Counted from the first letter of the stretch, positions 1 to 9,031 are shown. The stretch is DNA of 64,000 bases from an uncultured Lachnospiraceae bacterium (GCA_947246015.1 CAMXQE010000005.1:1-64000), one strand, 5' to 3'. The notes: generated by a model not told the origin, from the sequence alone. Numbers and translations: made by a program.

Positions 1-2
1 GG

Positions 3-38
3 GTCAACAACCCCGTTGCTTGCAGCGGGGTTGTTGAC
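3..38. repeat. Perfect 13-bp inverted repeat at window edge
   Basis: The arms 3-15 and 26-38 are exactly complementary and enclose a 10-base loop. No T-run follows on the plus strand, and the minus-strand side runs off the window. It may be a terminator for a gene to the left, but that cannot be decided here. Confidence 0.6.
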
Positions 39-138
39 TACGGAGAAGAATCGGAATAACGGCCGCAGGATAATTATGTGCCCGTGGCAGAGTCTGCGGG
101 CATATTGCTTTCATGGCGGTATGGATGGAGGTCTGCGT

Positions 139-1476
139 ATGAAGCTGTTGTTTGTATCGCTGGGATGCGATAAGAATCTGGTGGATTCGGAAGTGATGCT
201 GGGTCTGCTGGAGCAAAAAGGCTATACCTTTACGGATGATGAGACAGAGGCGGAAATCGTAGTGGTGAATACCTGCTGTTTTATTAACGATGCAAAAGAA
301 GAAAGCATCAATACGATTCTTGAAATGGCGGAATTAAAGAAATCCGGGCAGGTAAAGGCATTGATTGTGGCAGGCTGTCTGGCACAGCGTTACCAAAAAG
401 AAATCAGGGAAGAAATAGAAGAAGTGGATGCTGTCGTCGGGACGGCGGCAGTCGATGAAATCGCGGAGGCCGTGGAAGAGGCACTTGCGGGAAAGGTGCG
501 GAGCCATATCGCACCATTGGGACAGAAACAAACAGGAAACCGGAAGCGGATTGTAACCACAGGCGGTCATTATGCTTACTTAAAAATTGCGGAAGGATGC
601 GATAAGCATTGTACTTACTGTGTGATACCGAAAGTGCGGGGAGAGTACCGCAGTGTGCCGATGGAACAGCTTGTGGCCGAAGCGGAGCGGCTGGCACAGG
701 AGGGTGTGAAAGAACTGATACTGGTCGCACAGGAGACGACACGGTATGGCATGGATTTATACGGAGAAAAAAGACTTCCGGAGCTGCTGCGCAGACTGTG
801 CGGAATACCGCAGTTATACTGGATACGTATTTTATATTGCTATCCGGAGGAAATTACGGAGGAATTAATCCGTACGATAAAGGAAGAGAAGAAAATCTGC
901 CATTATCTGGATATACCCATCCAGCATGGTTCGGATGCGGTGCTAAAGCGAATGGGCAGACGGACGGACAGCGGGGAAATCCGTGCCATGGTGGAACGGC
1001 TGCGCCGGGAGATTCCGGACATCTGTTTAAGGACGACCCTGATTACCGGGTTCCCCGGCGAGACGGAAGAAGACCATGAGATTATGATGGATTTTGTGGA
1101 GGAGATGGAGTTCGACCGTTTGGGGGTCTTTACCTATTCTCAGGAGGAGGATACGCCTGCCGCAGAAATGACCGGACAGATAGAAGAGAGTGTGAAGGAA
1201 GACAGACGGGATGCGGTTATGGAATTGCAGCAGGAAATCGCCTACCGGATGGCAGAGGATATGGTGGGACAGGAACTCAGTGCCATGATAGAAGGTAAAG
1301 TGGCGGACGAGGACGCTTATGTAGCGCGTACTTATAAAGATGCACCGAATGTGGACGGTTATCTGTTTATCAATACAGAGAGGACGCTTATGAGCGGGGA
1401 TTTTGTAAAAGTGAAGATAACAGGTTCTTATGAATATGACTTGATAGGAGAGATATGTGATGAATTTACCGAATAA
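139..1476 (+). CDS. rimO: Ribosomal protein S12 methylthiotransferase RimO
   Basis: This 445-residue radical-SAM enzyme adds a methylthio group to an aspartate of ribosomal protein S12. The N-terminal UPF0004 domain (LGCDKN..VDSE at about 9-19, later NTCC and AGCLAQR cysteines) holds one iron-sulfur cluster. The radical-SAM cluster is bound by C154, C158 and C161 in GCDKHCTYC. A TRAM domain closes the protein and ends in YDLIGEI. The start at 139 is chosen because GGAGG lies just upstream and MKLLFVSLGCDKN is the family's usual N-terminus. The reading frame is open further upstream, but that part has no family resemblance. It overlaps pgsA by 17 bases, so the two are translationally coupled. 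MiaB, the tRNA paralog, is the alternative, but the CDKHCTYCVIPK context and length favour RimO. Confidence 0.95.
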   Translation: MKLLFVSLGCDKNLVDSEVMLGLLEQKGYTFTDDETEAEIVVVNTCCFINDAKEESINTILEMAELKKSGQVKALIVAGCLAQRYQKEIREEIEEVDAVVGTAAVDEIAEAVEEALAGKVRSHIAPLGQKQTGNRKRIVTTGGHYAYLKIAEGCDKHCTYCVIPKVRGEYRSVPMEQLVAEAERLAQEGVKELILVAQETTRYGMDLYGEKRLPELLRRLCGIPQLYWIRILYCYPEEITEELIRTIKEEKKICHYLDIPIQHGSDAVLKRMGRRTDSGEIRAMVERLRREIPDICLRTTLITGFPGETEEDHEIMMDFVEEMEFDRLGVFTYSQEEDTPAAEMTGQIEESVKEDRRDAVMELQQEIAYRMAEDMVGQELSAMIEGKVADEDAYVARTYKDAPNVDGYLFINTERTLMSGDFVKVKITGSYEYDLIGEICDEFTE

Positions 1477-1993
1477 ACTGACGATTCTAAGGGTAATCAT
1501 GATTCCGTTTTTTGTAGTATTCATGTTAATGCCCATAACAGGCGGGACAGATAAATGGATTGCGCTTGCATTATTCATTATCGCCAGCTTAACGGATTTG
1601 CTGGACGGATATATTGCAAGAAAGTATAATCTGGTGACGAATTTTGGAAAATTTATGGACCCTCTGGCGGATAAACTGCTGGTTTGTTCTGCGTTAATCT
1701 GTCTGACAGACCTGGAGCGGATTCCCTCATGGATTGTGATTATCATTATTGCAAGGGAGTTCATTATCAGCGGTTTCAGGCTGATTGCATCGGACAACGG
1801 GGTGGTCATTGCGGCCAGCTATTGGGGAAAATTCAAGACTACGTTCCAGATGCTTATGATATGCCTGATGATAGCGGATTTAGAGCCTCTCGGTCTGTTG
1901 ACGGAGATTGTGATGTGGGCAGCGCTGGTTTTGACCGTAGTTTCTTTGGTGGATTATCTGATGAAGAATAAAGGTGTGATGAAGGAGGGATGA
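1460..1993 (+). CDS. pgsA: CDP-diacylglycerol-glycerol-3-phosphate 3-phosphatidyltransferase
   Basis: This 177-residue integral membrane enzyme makes phosphatidylglycerophosphate, the committed step to phosphatidylglycerol and cardiolipin. The CDP-alcohol phosphotransferase signature D-x2-D-G-x2-A-R-x8-G-x3-D-x3-D starts at D46 (DLLDGYIAR...) and is complete. Four or more hydrophobic segments surround it. The ATG at 1460 is preceded directly by an in-frame GTG at 1457, and either could start translation. The gene overlaps the end of rimO, and cinA starts four bases after its stop. The order rimO-pgsA-cinA is widely conserved in Firmicutes, where recA often follows. recA is not here. Confidence 0.95.
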   Translation: MNLPNKLTILRVIMIPFFVVFMLMPITGGTDKWIALALFIIASLTDLLDGYIARKYNLVTNFGKFMDPLADKLLVCSALICLTDLERIPSWIVIIIIAREFIISGFRLIASDNGVVIAASYWGKFKTTFQMLMICLMIADLEPLGLLTEIVMWAALVLTVVSLVDYLMKNKGVMKEG

Positions 1994-1997
1994 TGCC

Positions 1998-3287
1998 ATG
2001 ACAGTGGAGCTGATTTCTGTGGGTACGGAACTATTGCTGGGAAATATCGTGAATACGAATGCGGCATTTTTGGCGGAAAAGTGTGCGGATTTAGGTCTGT
2101 CCTGCTATTACCAGAGTGTGGTAGGGGATAATGAGGAACGTCTCATTTCTGTCCTTAAGACTGCCATGGAGCGTTCGGACATCGTAATTCTGTCGGGCGG
2201 ACTGGGGCCTACAGGGGATGACCTGACTAAAGAAGTAACGGCTAAAGTGGTGGGAAGGGAACTTTATATGCATGAGCCGTCCCGGAAGCGCATTGAAGAT
2301 TTTTTCAGGAAAAGGAAACAGGAGGCTACGGAAAACAACTGGAAACAGGCTATGATGCCAAAGGGCGCCATAGTAGTGGAGAATGAGAACGGTACGGCTC
2401 CCGGCGTTATTCTGGAGGAAGGCAGCAGGAAGATTATTTTACTGCCCGGTCCCCCGAATGAACTTATACCTATGTTTGAAAAAAGCATTATGCCGTATCT
2501 TTCGGGAGAGGATTCCACGATTTATTCCCAGACCGTAAAAATATGCGGTGTAGGGGAGAGCAAGGCGGAAACAATGGTGAAGGACCTGATTGACGGTCAG
2601 ACCAACCCTACCATTGCTCCATATGCGAAAAACTGTGAAGTGCATTTCCGGGTGACGGCGAAAGCGGCAAATGAAAAAGAAGCCAGAAAGCTTTTAAAGC
2701 CGGTGGTGAAAGAATTGAAGAGCCGGTTTGAAAACCATGTATATACTACGGATGCCGATACTACGTTAGAAAAGGCGGTAGTGGATTTACTGGCGGCGAA
2801 TAAACTGACGGTGAGTACGGTGGAATCCTGTACCGGTGGCATGTTGGCAGCGCGGATTATCAATGTTCCCGGCGTATCGGATGTATACAAATCAGGTTAT
2901 ATTACTTATTCCAATAAAGCGAAGCGGAAAATCCTCGGTGTAAAGAAAGGGGTTTTGGAAAAGAAAGGGGCGGTCAGCGAAGAAGTGGCAAAGGAAATGG
3001 CCAAAGGTGCCGCACTTATTTCCAAGGCGGAGGTTACGGTGGCAGTAACAGGAGTTGCAGGGCCGGGCGGCGGTACGGAAGAAAAGCCGGTAGGTTTGGT
3101 GTATATTGCATGCAGCGTATGCGGGAAAATAACGGTGAAGAAATATAACTTCAGCGGCAACCGGGCCAAAATAAGGGAGACGACGGTGTCTTCCGCATTA
3201 ATCCTGATGCGTCAGTGTATCTTAGAGTATTATAGCGAGGTAACGTTCGGTAAAAAACTGGATGGAAATGCAGGCAGGCAGAAGTAG
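1998..3287 (+). CDS. cinA: CinA, nicotinamide-nucleotide amidase / competence-damage family
   Basis: The 429-residue protein has the two usual CinA parts. The N-terminal MoCF-like domain (about 1-170; ISVGTELLLG and LSGGLGPTGDD) corresponds to the ADP-ribose pyrophosphatase-like half. The C-terminal CinA domain (about 255-415; TVESCTGG, YITYSNKAK and VTGVAGPGGG) corresponds to NMN deamidase, which recycles pyridine nucleotides. The strong ribosome binding site GGAGG lies inside the last codons of pgsA, eight bases before the ATG. It is the third gene of the rimO-pgsA-cinA operon. No terminator is visible before the next gene, 28 bases downstream. Confidence 0.95.
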   Translation: MTVELISVGTELLLGNIVNTNAAFLAEKCADLGLSCYYQSVVGDNEERLISVLKTAMERSDIVILSGGLGPTGDDLTKEVTAKVVGRELYMHEPSRKRIEDFFRKRKQEATENNWKQAMMPKGAIVVENENGTAPGVILEEGSRKIILLPGPPNELIPMFEKSIMPYLSGEDSTIYSQTVKICGVGESKAETMVKDLIDGQTNPTIAPYAKNCEVHFRVTAKAANEKEARKLLKPVVKELKSRFENHVYTTDADTTLEKAVVDLLAANKLTVSTVESCTGGMLAARIINVPGVSDVYKSGYITYSNKAKRKILGVKKGVLEKKGAVSEEVAKEMAKGAALISKAEVTVAVTGVAGPGGGTEEKPVGLVYIACSVCGKITVKKYNFSGNRAKIRETTVSSALILMRQCILEYYSEVTFGKKLDGNAGRQK

Positions 3288-3315
3288 GCGGAAAGAATCC
3301 CATGGAGGATGAAGT

Positions 3316-4644
3316 ATGGAAAAAGCGGGACAGGACACGGGAGGAAGATTTGACGGAGGGATTTTCAGCGGTCAGAGAGAAGTTTCAGGAGAGAATATGC
3401 CATATCGGGATACGGCAGGGAACGGAAACCATGTACAGGGACAGCCGGGCGGATACGGAAGCGGTGTACAGGGACAGCCGGGCGGATACGGAAGCGGTGT
3501 GCAGGGACAGCCGGGCGGATACGGAAGCAGTGTGCAGGGGAAGCCGAATGGATATAGGAGCGGTGTGCAGAGACAGCCGAATGGATGTGGAAGCGGCACG
3601 CAGGGGAAGCCGGACCGTTATGGAGACCGTCCCGGCGGTTATGTGACGGGACATGGAAACCGTTACGGGCAGACGGGAGGAAACGCCGGAATGTATGGCA
3701 GGAATCTTCCGGCGCAGCATCCGGGAAACTGTTATCCCTGCGGATGCAGGGAATGTCCGGGACGCAGGCAGTCTAATCAGTTTCTGCTGCTCATGGCTGT
3801 GATTGTGACAATGGGGGTGCTGCTCCTTGCATTTCTTGCGACGCTGTTCTTTCTGCTGTGTTTTACGTCAGGCCGGCAGACGGATGCCGGAAGCGGCGGA
3901 ATTGCCGCTTCTAATGAGGCCTGGGAGCCTGATGTGCCGTTTAAGCAGGAGGAACCGGAAAGCATGATTCCGGACTGGCAGGAAAAGGCGGAGCGGCCGG
4001 AAAGCGGGAGTCACGGTGAGTATTACGGTGAAATCCGGGATGCGGTCCGGACGGATCTTCCTTATTCCATTAAATGGGAGAATTACGAGTACGAGGGAAA
4101 CAGTGATACGGTCATGATAGCGATAGACTATCCCATAATAGAAGGGGATATCCCAAACGTAGGATTGCTGAATGATGCGATTGCGAATGAGATAGACTAT
4201 TTTGAGGAATATTACGCGGAATATTCTAAATATATGCTTCCGGAAGAAATCTTTGCAGTCTATTCGGAAGGGTATGTTACCTATATGGACGAAGAAGTAA
4301 TGAGTGTTGTTTTCAGTGAAAATATCTATACGGACTACTGGGTGGACTGCGGACTGTACTGCGTGAATATCGATATGGAGAACGGGGTTATACTGGAAAA
4401 CGGCAGTATATTGGATGTGGATGATGAGTTTGCCATAGATTTCCGTACGAGAAGCCGGATGCAGAATGGGGATATCGGCGCTTTGGAATATCTGACGGAT
4501 CAGGAAGTGGCTTATTATCTGACGGATGGAAGCACGGGAATCATGTTCTTTACTCCTATGGGAATGGAAATCGGGCTGAATTACGGAGAGGATTATCTGA
4601 CCGTTACGTATAAGGACTATAAGGATTATCTGCTGAAATATTGA
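3316..4644 (+). CDS. Membrane protein with Gly-rich tandem repeats and RsiV-like extracellular domain
   Basis: A 442-residue protein of unknown function. Residues 42-107 are six tandem 11-residue units of the type GQPGGYGSGVQ, the last three degenerate. A Cys-rich patch (YPCGCRECPG) follows, then one membrane segment at about residues 156-183. The rest looks extracellular: an acidic linker, then about 200 residues rich in Tyr and Asp/Glu (from YSIKWENYEYEG) that resemble the DUF3298/RsiV class of lipoprotein and anti-sigma ectodomains. That resemblance is from memory of the pattern and was not tested. The start follows GGAGG and is 28 bases after cinA, so it probably shares that transcript. 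The Gly/Gln/Tyr-rich tail would face the cytoplasm. Confidence 0.75.
   Translation: MEKAGQDTGGRFDGGIFSGQREVSGENMPYRDTAGNGNHVQGQPGGYGSGVQGQPGGYGSGVQGQPGGYGSSVQGKPNGYRSGVQRQPNGCGSGTQGKPDRYGDRPGGYVTGHGNRYGQTGGNAGMYGRNLPAQHPGNCYPCGCRECPGRRQSNQFLLLMAVIVTMGVLLLAFLATLFFLLCFTSGRQTDAGSGGIAASNEAWEPDVPFKQEEPESMIPDWQEKAERPESGSHGEYYGEIRDAVRTDLPYSIKWENYEYEGNSDTVMIAIDYPIIEGDIPNVGLLNDAIANEIDYFEEYYAEYSKYMLPEEIFAVYSEGYVTYMDEEVMSVVFSENIYTDYWVDCGLYCVNIDMENGVILENGSILDVDDEFAIDFRTRSRMQNGDIGALEYLTDQEVAYYLTDGSTGIMFFTPMGMEIGLNYGEDYLTVTYKDYKDYLLKY
3439..3636 (+). repeat. Six tandem 33-bp units inside a coding region
   Basis: Units start at 3439, 3472, 3505, 3538, 3571 and 3604. The first three are nearly identical (GGACAGCCGGGCGGATAC at the start of each) and the last three diverge progressively. 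The length of 33 preserves the frame and gives 11-residue units. Confidence 0.9.
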
Positions 4645-4735
4645 AAATGTAAGGAACTGACGGGAAGCAGGATAACAACGTGCAGGAATGGGAAGGAAGC
4701 GGAACATAAGAAGAAGGAGAGCGGGAGGTATAGGA

Positions 4736-5092
4736 ATGGAAAAGGGAGTGGAGCTGTACAAGGAGTGGATTGACGGACTGGTGAAGATGTCCGGCAGCTG
4801 CGTGAATGCTGCCAGAGTGAAGAATGGGCTGGTCAAGGGTGTCGCGGAAGATGCGGGTATCAATAAGATACTGGCAAAGCTTTCAGAGGAAGAGCGGAAG
4901 GTGCTGGCACAGTATGTTTCGGAAACCTATCAGTCGGGCATCTATGATATGCTGGTGCAGCTGGAGTGGCTGCGTGAATGCAGGGGAATGAAGATTTCCA
5001 TGGAGGGTGAAGAACTGTCCATCGGCCAGTTTGAAGGGATTCCCTGTGATTATATCGGACGGTGCGGCGACTGGGAATGGCCGGAGGCATAG
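4736..5092 (+). CDS. Small conserved-looking protein of unknown function
   Basis: 118 residues, soluble, mostly helical, with no signal peptide or membrane segment. It begins MEKGVELYKEWIDGL and ends CGDWEWPEA. I do not recognise the family with certainty. The start at 4736 is preferred over the in-frame ATG at 4688 because GGGAGG lies about nine bases upstream. It sits 91 bases after the Gly-rich membrane protein and seven bases before an AAA ATPase, so it is probably co-expressed with the ATPase. Confidence 0.7.
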   Translation: MEKGVELYKEWIDGLVKMSGSCVNAARVKNGLVKGVAEDAGINKILAKLSEEERKVLAQYVSETYQSGIYDMLVQLEWLRECRGMKISMEGEELSIGQFEGIPCDYIGRCGDWEWPEA

Positions 5093-5099
5093 GAGAAAG

Positions 5100-5951
5100 A
5101 TGTTTTTATCACATTTTGGGTTTCCGGACAGGGAGCAGGAATATAGTTTTACAATGGGATTGAAACGGACTTGTTATGATACTGTTTATCCTTTTTTGGT
5201 AATATCAAAGCACGGTTTGCGTATGCTGGATTTTGAGCCGGTTACCATTCTCTATGGAGGGAACGGTTCGGGAAAAACCACAGTGCTGAATGTGATTGCA
5301 GAAAAGCTGGGATTACAGCGCGATACATTATATAACCGTTCCAACTTTTTTGAAGACTACACCGGAATGTGCAGTTATAAAGCAATAGGGAGCATACCGG
5401 CAGACAGCAGGATTATTACCAGTGATGATGTATTTGATTTTATGCTGAACCTGCGGAGCATCAATGATGGAATCGACAGGAAGCGGGAAGAACTGCTGGA
5501 GGACTATCTGGATACAAAGTATTCCCATTTTCAGATGCGCTCACTGGATGATTACGAGCAGCTGAAAAAAGTGAACGCAGCGCGGAGGCATACACAGTCA
5601 AAGTATGTCCGCGAAAATCTGAGGGACAATGTCCGTGAGCATTCCAACGGGGAGAGTGCATTTCTTTATTTTGCCGATAAAATAAAAGAGAACAGTCTGT
5701 ATCTGCTGGATGAACCGGAGAACAGCCTGTCCCCGGAGAAACAGCAGGAACTTCTGCGTTTTTTGGAGGATTCGGTGCGCTTTTTCGGGTGCCAGTTCAT
5801 TATCGCCACGCATTCACCGTTCCTGCTTTCCATGAAGGGCGCGAAGATATATGACATGGATGAAGAGACGGTTGATGTGAAACGCTGGACGGAACTGCCG
5901 AATGTGCGGGCATATTATGAATTTTTTAAAAGATATGAAAAAGAATTTTAG
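5100..5951 (+). CDS. AAA family ATPase (ABC/SMC-like, AAA_21 type)
   Basis: A 283-residue single-domain ATPase. Walker A is G53-GNGSGKT-T61 with K59 as the phosphate-binding lysine. Walker B is SLYLLDEPENSLS and the H-loop is IIATHSPF. These are the hallmarks of the stand-alone SMC/ABC-like ATPases often annotated AAA_21 or predicted ATPase. No nuclease or transmembrane part is fused to it. The start at 5100 has AGGAGAAAG just upstream and follows the unknown gene by seven bases. The role is unknown. Relatives occur both as housekeeping orphans and in anti-phage modules, and nothing here decides between the two. Confidence 0.85.
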   Translation: MFLSHFGFPDREQEYSFTMGLKRTCYDTVYPFLVISKHGLRMLDFEPVTILYGGNGSGKTTVLNVIAEKLGLQRDTLYNRSNFFEDYTGMCSYKAIGSIPADSRIITSDDVFDFMLNLRSINDGIDRKREELLEDYLDTKYSHFQMRSLDDYEQLKKVNAARRHTQSKYVRENLRDNVREHSNGESAFLYFADKIKENSLYLLDEPENSLSPEKQQELLRFLEDSVRFFGCQFIIATHSPFLLSMKGAKIYDMDEETVDVKRWTELPNVRAYYEFFKRYEKEF

Positions 5952-5970
5952 ATTAAAAAAATTTAGATTA

Positions 5971-6018
5971 AAAAAGAATTTTCAGATACGTTTTAAGGCG
6001 TGCCTGAAAATTCTTTTT
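5971..6018. terminator. Bidirectional terminator between AAA ATPase and typA
   Basis: The 15-base arms 5971-5985 and 6004-6018 are perfectly complementary. They are flanked by A-runs on the left and T-runs on the right, so the hairpin can stop both convergent transcripts. Confidence 0.85.
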
Positions 6019-6043
6019 GCCTACACAAGCAACATGCAGGGAG

Positions 6044-7879
6044 TTATCCCTGCTGTTTCATGGAAGCCCGTTTCCTCATGGTAGGGTCCAGGATTTTCTT
6101 GCGTATCCGGAGGGAGGAGGGAGTCACTTCCAACAGTTCGTCCGTATCGATGAATTCCAGTGCCTGCTCTAAGCTGAGAACCTTCGGCGGTGTGAGCCGG
6201 AGCGCTTCGTCCGCACTGGAAGAACGGGTATTGGTCAGCTGTTTTTTCTTGCATACGTTTAATTCAATATCTTCTCCGCGGCCGTTCTGTCCTACGACCA
6301 TGCCGGAGTAAACCTTTTCACCCGGCCCGATGAAAAGAGTACCGCGTTCCTGAGCGTTGTACAGGCCGTAGGTGATGGCTTCCCCCGCTTCGAAAGCGAT
6401 GAGGGAACCCTGTTTCCTGTACTGGATATCTCCCTTATAAGGGCCGTAACCGTTGAAACTGCTGTTCATGATGCCGTTGCCTTTTGTATCTGTCATGAAT
6501 TCGCCGCGGTATCCAATCAGGCCGCGGGAGGGAATGGAAAATTCCAGACGGGTATAGCCTCCGGAAGCCGCTCCCATGTTCAGCAGTTCGCCCTTCCGCT
6601 GGCTCAGTTTCTCAATGACCGTACCGGAGAATTCTTCCGGAACATCGATATAGGTGAGTTCCATCGGTTCCAGCTTCTTGCCGTTTTCATCTGTTTTATA
6701 CAGGACTTCCGCTTTGCTGACCGCAAATTCATAACCTTCACGGCGCATGTTCTCAATCAGGACGGAAAGGTGCAGCTCACCGCGTCCCGATACTTTAAAG
6801 GATTCCGTGGTATCCGTTTCCTCCACGCGCAGGGAAACGTCCGTATTCAGCTCGCGGAACAGGCGGTCGCGCAGATGGCGGCTGGTGACGTATTTTCCCT
6901 CCTGTCCGGCGAGAGGGGAGTCGTTGACGATGAAATGCATGGCAATCGTAGGCTCCGATATTTTCTGGAAGGGAATGGGTACCGGATGGTCCGGCGAACA
7001 GAGCGTGTCTCCGATATGGATATCCGTAATGCCTGAAATCGCTACGATGGAGCCGATGCCCGCTTCTTTGACCTCAACTTTGTTCAGACCGTCAAATTCA
7101 TATAATTTGCTGACTTTGACTTTTTTCATCTTATCCGGTTCGTGGTGGTTCACAATCATGACTTCCTGATTGACTTTCACGGAACCGTTGTCCACTTTGC
7201 CGACGCCAATCCTGCCTACATATTCATTGTAATCGATGGTACTGATGAGAACCTGCGTACCGGCATCCGGATCGCCGACAGGAGCCGGGATGTAGTTAAG
7301 TATCGTTTCGAACAGGGGAACCATATCCGTTCCTTCCTGATTCATCTCGTAGGAAGCGACACCGGTTTTGGCCGATGCGAAGATGAAGGGACAGTCCAGC
7401 TGTTCTTCACTGGCATCGAGGTCAATGAGGAGTTCCAGCACCTCGTCTATGACTTCCTGCGGCCTTGCTTCCGGACGGTCAATTTTATTGATGCATACGA
7501 TGACCGGAAGCTGGAGTTCCAATGCTTTGCGCAGAACAAACTTTGTCTGCGGCATGGATCCTTCGAAAGCGTCCACAACGAGGATGACCCCGTTCACCAT
7601 TTTAAGGACACGTTCTACCTCTCCGCCGAAATCCGCATGGCCGGGGGTGTCAATAATATTGATTTTCGTATTTTTATAGGTAACAGCCGTATTTTTGGAC
7701 AAAATCGTGATACCGCGCTCGCGCTCGATATCATTGGAGTCCATGACACGTTCCGCCACTTCCTGATTTTCCCGGAACACCCCGCTCTGTTTTAACAGCT
7801 CGTCCACCAGCGTCGTCTTACCGTGGTCAACGTGGGCGATTATGGCAACATTTCTTACATCATCTCTGGTCTGTTTCAT
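6044..7879 (-). CDS. typA: Ribosome-associated GTPase TypA/BipA
   Basis: This 611-residue translational GTPase binds the ribosome and acts in ribosome assembly and cold or stress adaptation. The G motifs are in order: AHVDHGKTT near the N-terminus, RERGITI, DTPGHADF, NKIDRPEARP and SAKTG. EF-G-like domains II, III and V and the TypA-specific C-terminal domain follow, with the typical TPPKVLSLEQALEFID near the end. The start at 7879 is chosen over upstream in-frame ATGs because GAGGAAA precedes it at the right distance and MKQTRDDVRNVAIIAHVDHG is the family N-terminus. It is a single-gene unit with its own promoter and a leader of about 185 bases. Confidence 0.97.
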   Translation of the reverse strand: MKQTRDDVRNVAIIAHVDHGKTTLVDELLKQSGVFRENQEVAERVMDSNDIERERGITILSKNTAVTYKNTKINIIDTPGHADFGGEVERVLKMVNGVILVVDAFEGSMPQTKFVLRKALELQLPVIVCINKIDRPEARPQEVIDEVLELLIDLDASEEQLDCPFIFASAKTGVASYEMNQEGTDMVPLFETILNYIPAPVGDPDAGTQVLISTIDYNEYVGRIGVGKVDNGSVKVNQEVMIVNHHEPDKMKKVKVSKLYEFDGLNKVEVKEAGIGSIVAISGITDIHIGDTLCSPDHPVPIPFQKISEPTIAMHFIVNDSPLAGQEGKYVTSRHLRDRLFRELNTDVSLRVEETDTTESFKVSGRGELHLSVLIENMRREGYEFAVSKAEVLYKTDENGKKLEPMELTYIDVPEEFSGTVIEKLSQRKGELLNMGAASGGYTRLEFSIPSRGLIGYRGEFMTDTKGNGIMNSSFNGYGPYKGDIQYRKQGSLIAFEAGEAITYGLYNAQERGTLFIGPGEKVYSGMVVGQNGRGEDIELNVCKKKQLTNTRSSSADEALRLTPPKVLSLEQALEFIDTDELLEVTPSSLRIRKKILDPTMRKRASMKQQG

Positions 7880-7915
7880 AAATTTCCTCATTTCTGCGCT
7901 GCTTTCTGTGCATAC

Positions 7916-7979
7916 CAAGTTTGTGGATGCAGCGCAGACACAAACTTGCGGAGTGAAAGATTTGAAAAATCTTTCACTC
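7916..7979 (-). promoter_or_regulatory. Two tandem hairpins in the typA 5' leader
   Basis: The first stem pairs 7916-7925 with 7939-7948 (10 bp). The second pairs 7951-7963 with 7967-7979 (13 bp, 3-base loop). Both lie between the predicted typA start site and its ribosome binding site. Neither is followed by a U-run in the transcript direction, so they are more likely stability or translation elements than terminators. Confidence 0.6.
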
Positions 7980-8070
7980 TTAACTCCTTATATCATCTAT
8001 ATTGTTATGCGCATCTGTTGTTTGCTGATAGGAAGCCGGTTATGGCTTGGCTAAATTTTCAAACTTATGT

Positions 8071-8099
8071 ATTATAGCACTGTATGCGGCATCTTGCAA
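8071..8099 (-). promoter_or_regulatory. typA promoter
   Basis: Read on the minus strand: -35 TTGCAA (8099-8094), 17-base spacer, -10 TATAAT (8076-8071). Confidence 0.75.
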
Positions 8100-8393
8100 G
8101 ATTCAATGGCTTTATTTGCAGAAAACTGGTAACAGTTTCTATTAGACTAACAGGCACAATAAAACATGGAAAATTTTGTTGTTTTATGGTAAAATGAAGT
8201 ACAGTGGTGAAGGGTGCTTTTACATTTGTAGAATTTTATTATCTCCCGAAAGTCCGGAAATCCAATGGATTCCGGCCGGTTCCTTATTTTGCGCGGTGAC
8301 TTACAGGTTCTTTTTTAGGGAGAAATGAGGTATATTAGTATTACATTACGGGAAAAAATTCTTAAAGTGTAAGATAAGAAGGGAGAACTAAGA

Positions 8394-9023
8394 ATGACAG
8401 ATAAGGTAATTGAAAATAACCAGGTGGTAATCATGGGGGAAATCGTGAGCGATTTTACTTATAGCCATGAGATATTCGGCGAAGGTTTTTATATGGTGGA
8501 TGTGAAAGTGGAACGTCTGAGCGATTCCATTGATATCATACCGCTGATGGTATCAGAGAGGCTTCTTGATGTAAACGGGGATTACAAGGGGATGTACATA
8601 GTGGTGAACGGGCAGTTCCGTTCCTACAACCGGCATGAGGAAAGAAAAAATAAGCTGGTGCTTTCCGTGTTTGCAAGAGAGATAGAATTCGTGGATGAAA
8701 TCGGTGAAAATACGAAATCCAACCAGATATTTCTGGATGGATATATCTGTAAGGAACCGATTTACAGAAAGACGCCTCTGGGAAGGGAAATCGCGGATTT
8801 GCTGCTGGCAGTGAACCGGCCTTATGGAAAATCGGATTACATTCCCTGCATCTGCTGGGGAAGGAATGCCCGGTTTGCAAGCAATTTCGAGGTCGGTGCA
8901 AGATGCGCCGTATGGGGCAGAATCCAAAGCAGGGAATATATGAAGAAAATATCCGAAGAGCAGTTGGAAAAACGGGTTGCATATGAAGTGTCGGTGAGCA
9001 AACTGGAACTGGTAGGAGATTGA
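8394..9023 (+). CDS. Double OB-fold single-stranded-DNA-binding-like protein
   Basis: 209 residues with two OB-fold-like halves, roughly 8-100 and 105-207. Each half has the SSB-type opening of an inter-lineage OB strand (QVVIMGEIVSDF; NQIFLDGYICKEP) and the second includes the SSB-like TPLGREIADLLLAVNR and YIPCICWG. The acidic DDxIPF-type tail of canonical SSB is absent; the end is SKLELVGD. This form is seen in Clostridia and is usually annotated as a single-stranded DNA-binding protein. It is probably an accessory SSB and not the replicative one. Its ribosome binding site is AAGGGAGAA. It stands alone with typA divergent on the left. Confidence 0.8.
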   Translation: MTDKVIENNQVVIMGEIVSDFTYSHEIFGEGFYMVDVKVERLSDSIDIIPLMVSERLLDVNGDYKGMYIVVNGQFRSYNRHEERKNKLVLSVFAREIEFVDEIGENTKSNQIFLDGYICKEPIYRKTPLGREIADLLLAVNRPYGKSDYIPCICWGRNARFASNFEVGARCAVWGRIQSREYMKKISEEQLEKRVAYEVSVSKLELVGD

Positions 9024-9031
9024 TAAAATAG

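Larger units (their letters stand above)
7880..8393. other. Divergent intergenic region between typA and the SSB-like gene
   Basis: This 514-base region holds the typA leader with two hairpins (7916-7979) and the typA promoter (8071-8099, minus strand). To the right there is a weak inverted repeat around 8258-8277 and A+T-rich sequence leading to the SSB-like gene. No supported gene lies in it. Confidence 0.7.

Noticed and set aside
1027-1809. 260-residue minus-strand ORF across rimO and pgsA
   Set aside because: It lies opposite two firmly identified genes and has no ribosome binding site or family features.
3439-3636. 33-base direct repeats that resemble a CRISPR array
   Set aside because: Units abut without spacers, are in frame with a good gene and diverge gradually, so this is a coding minisatellite.
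3302-3646. Overlapping +1 frame with Asp/Ser/Arg-rich repeats
   Set aside because: It only exists because the 33-base repeat keeps every frame open; the other frame has the ribosome binding site and a full-length protein.
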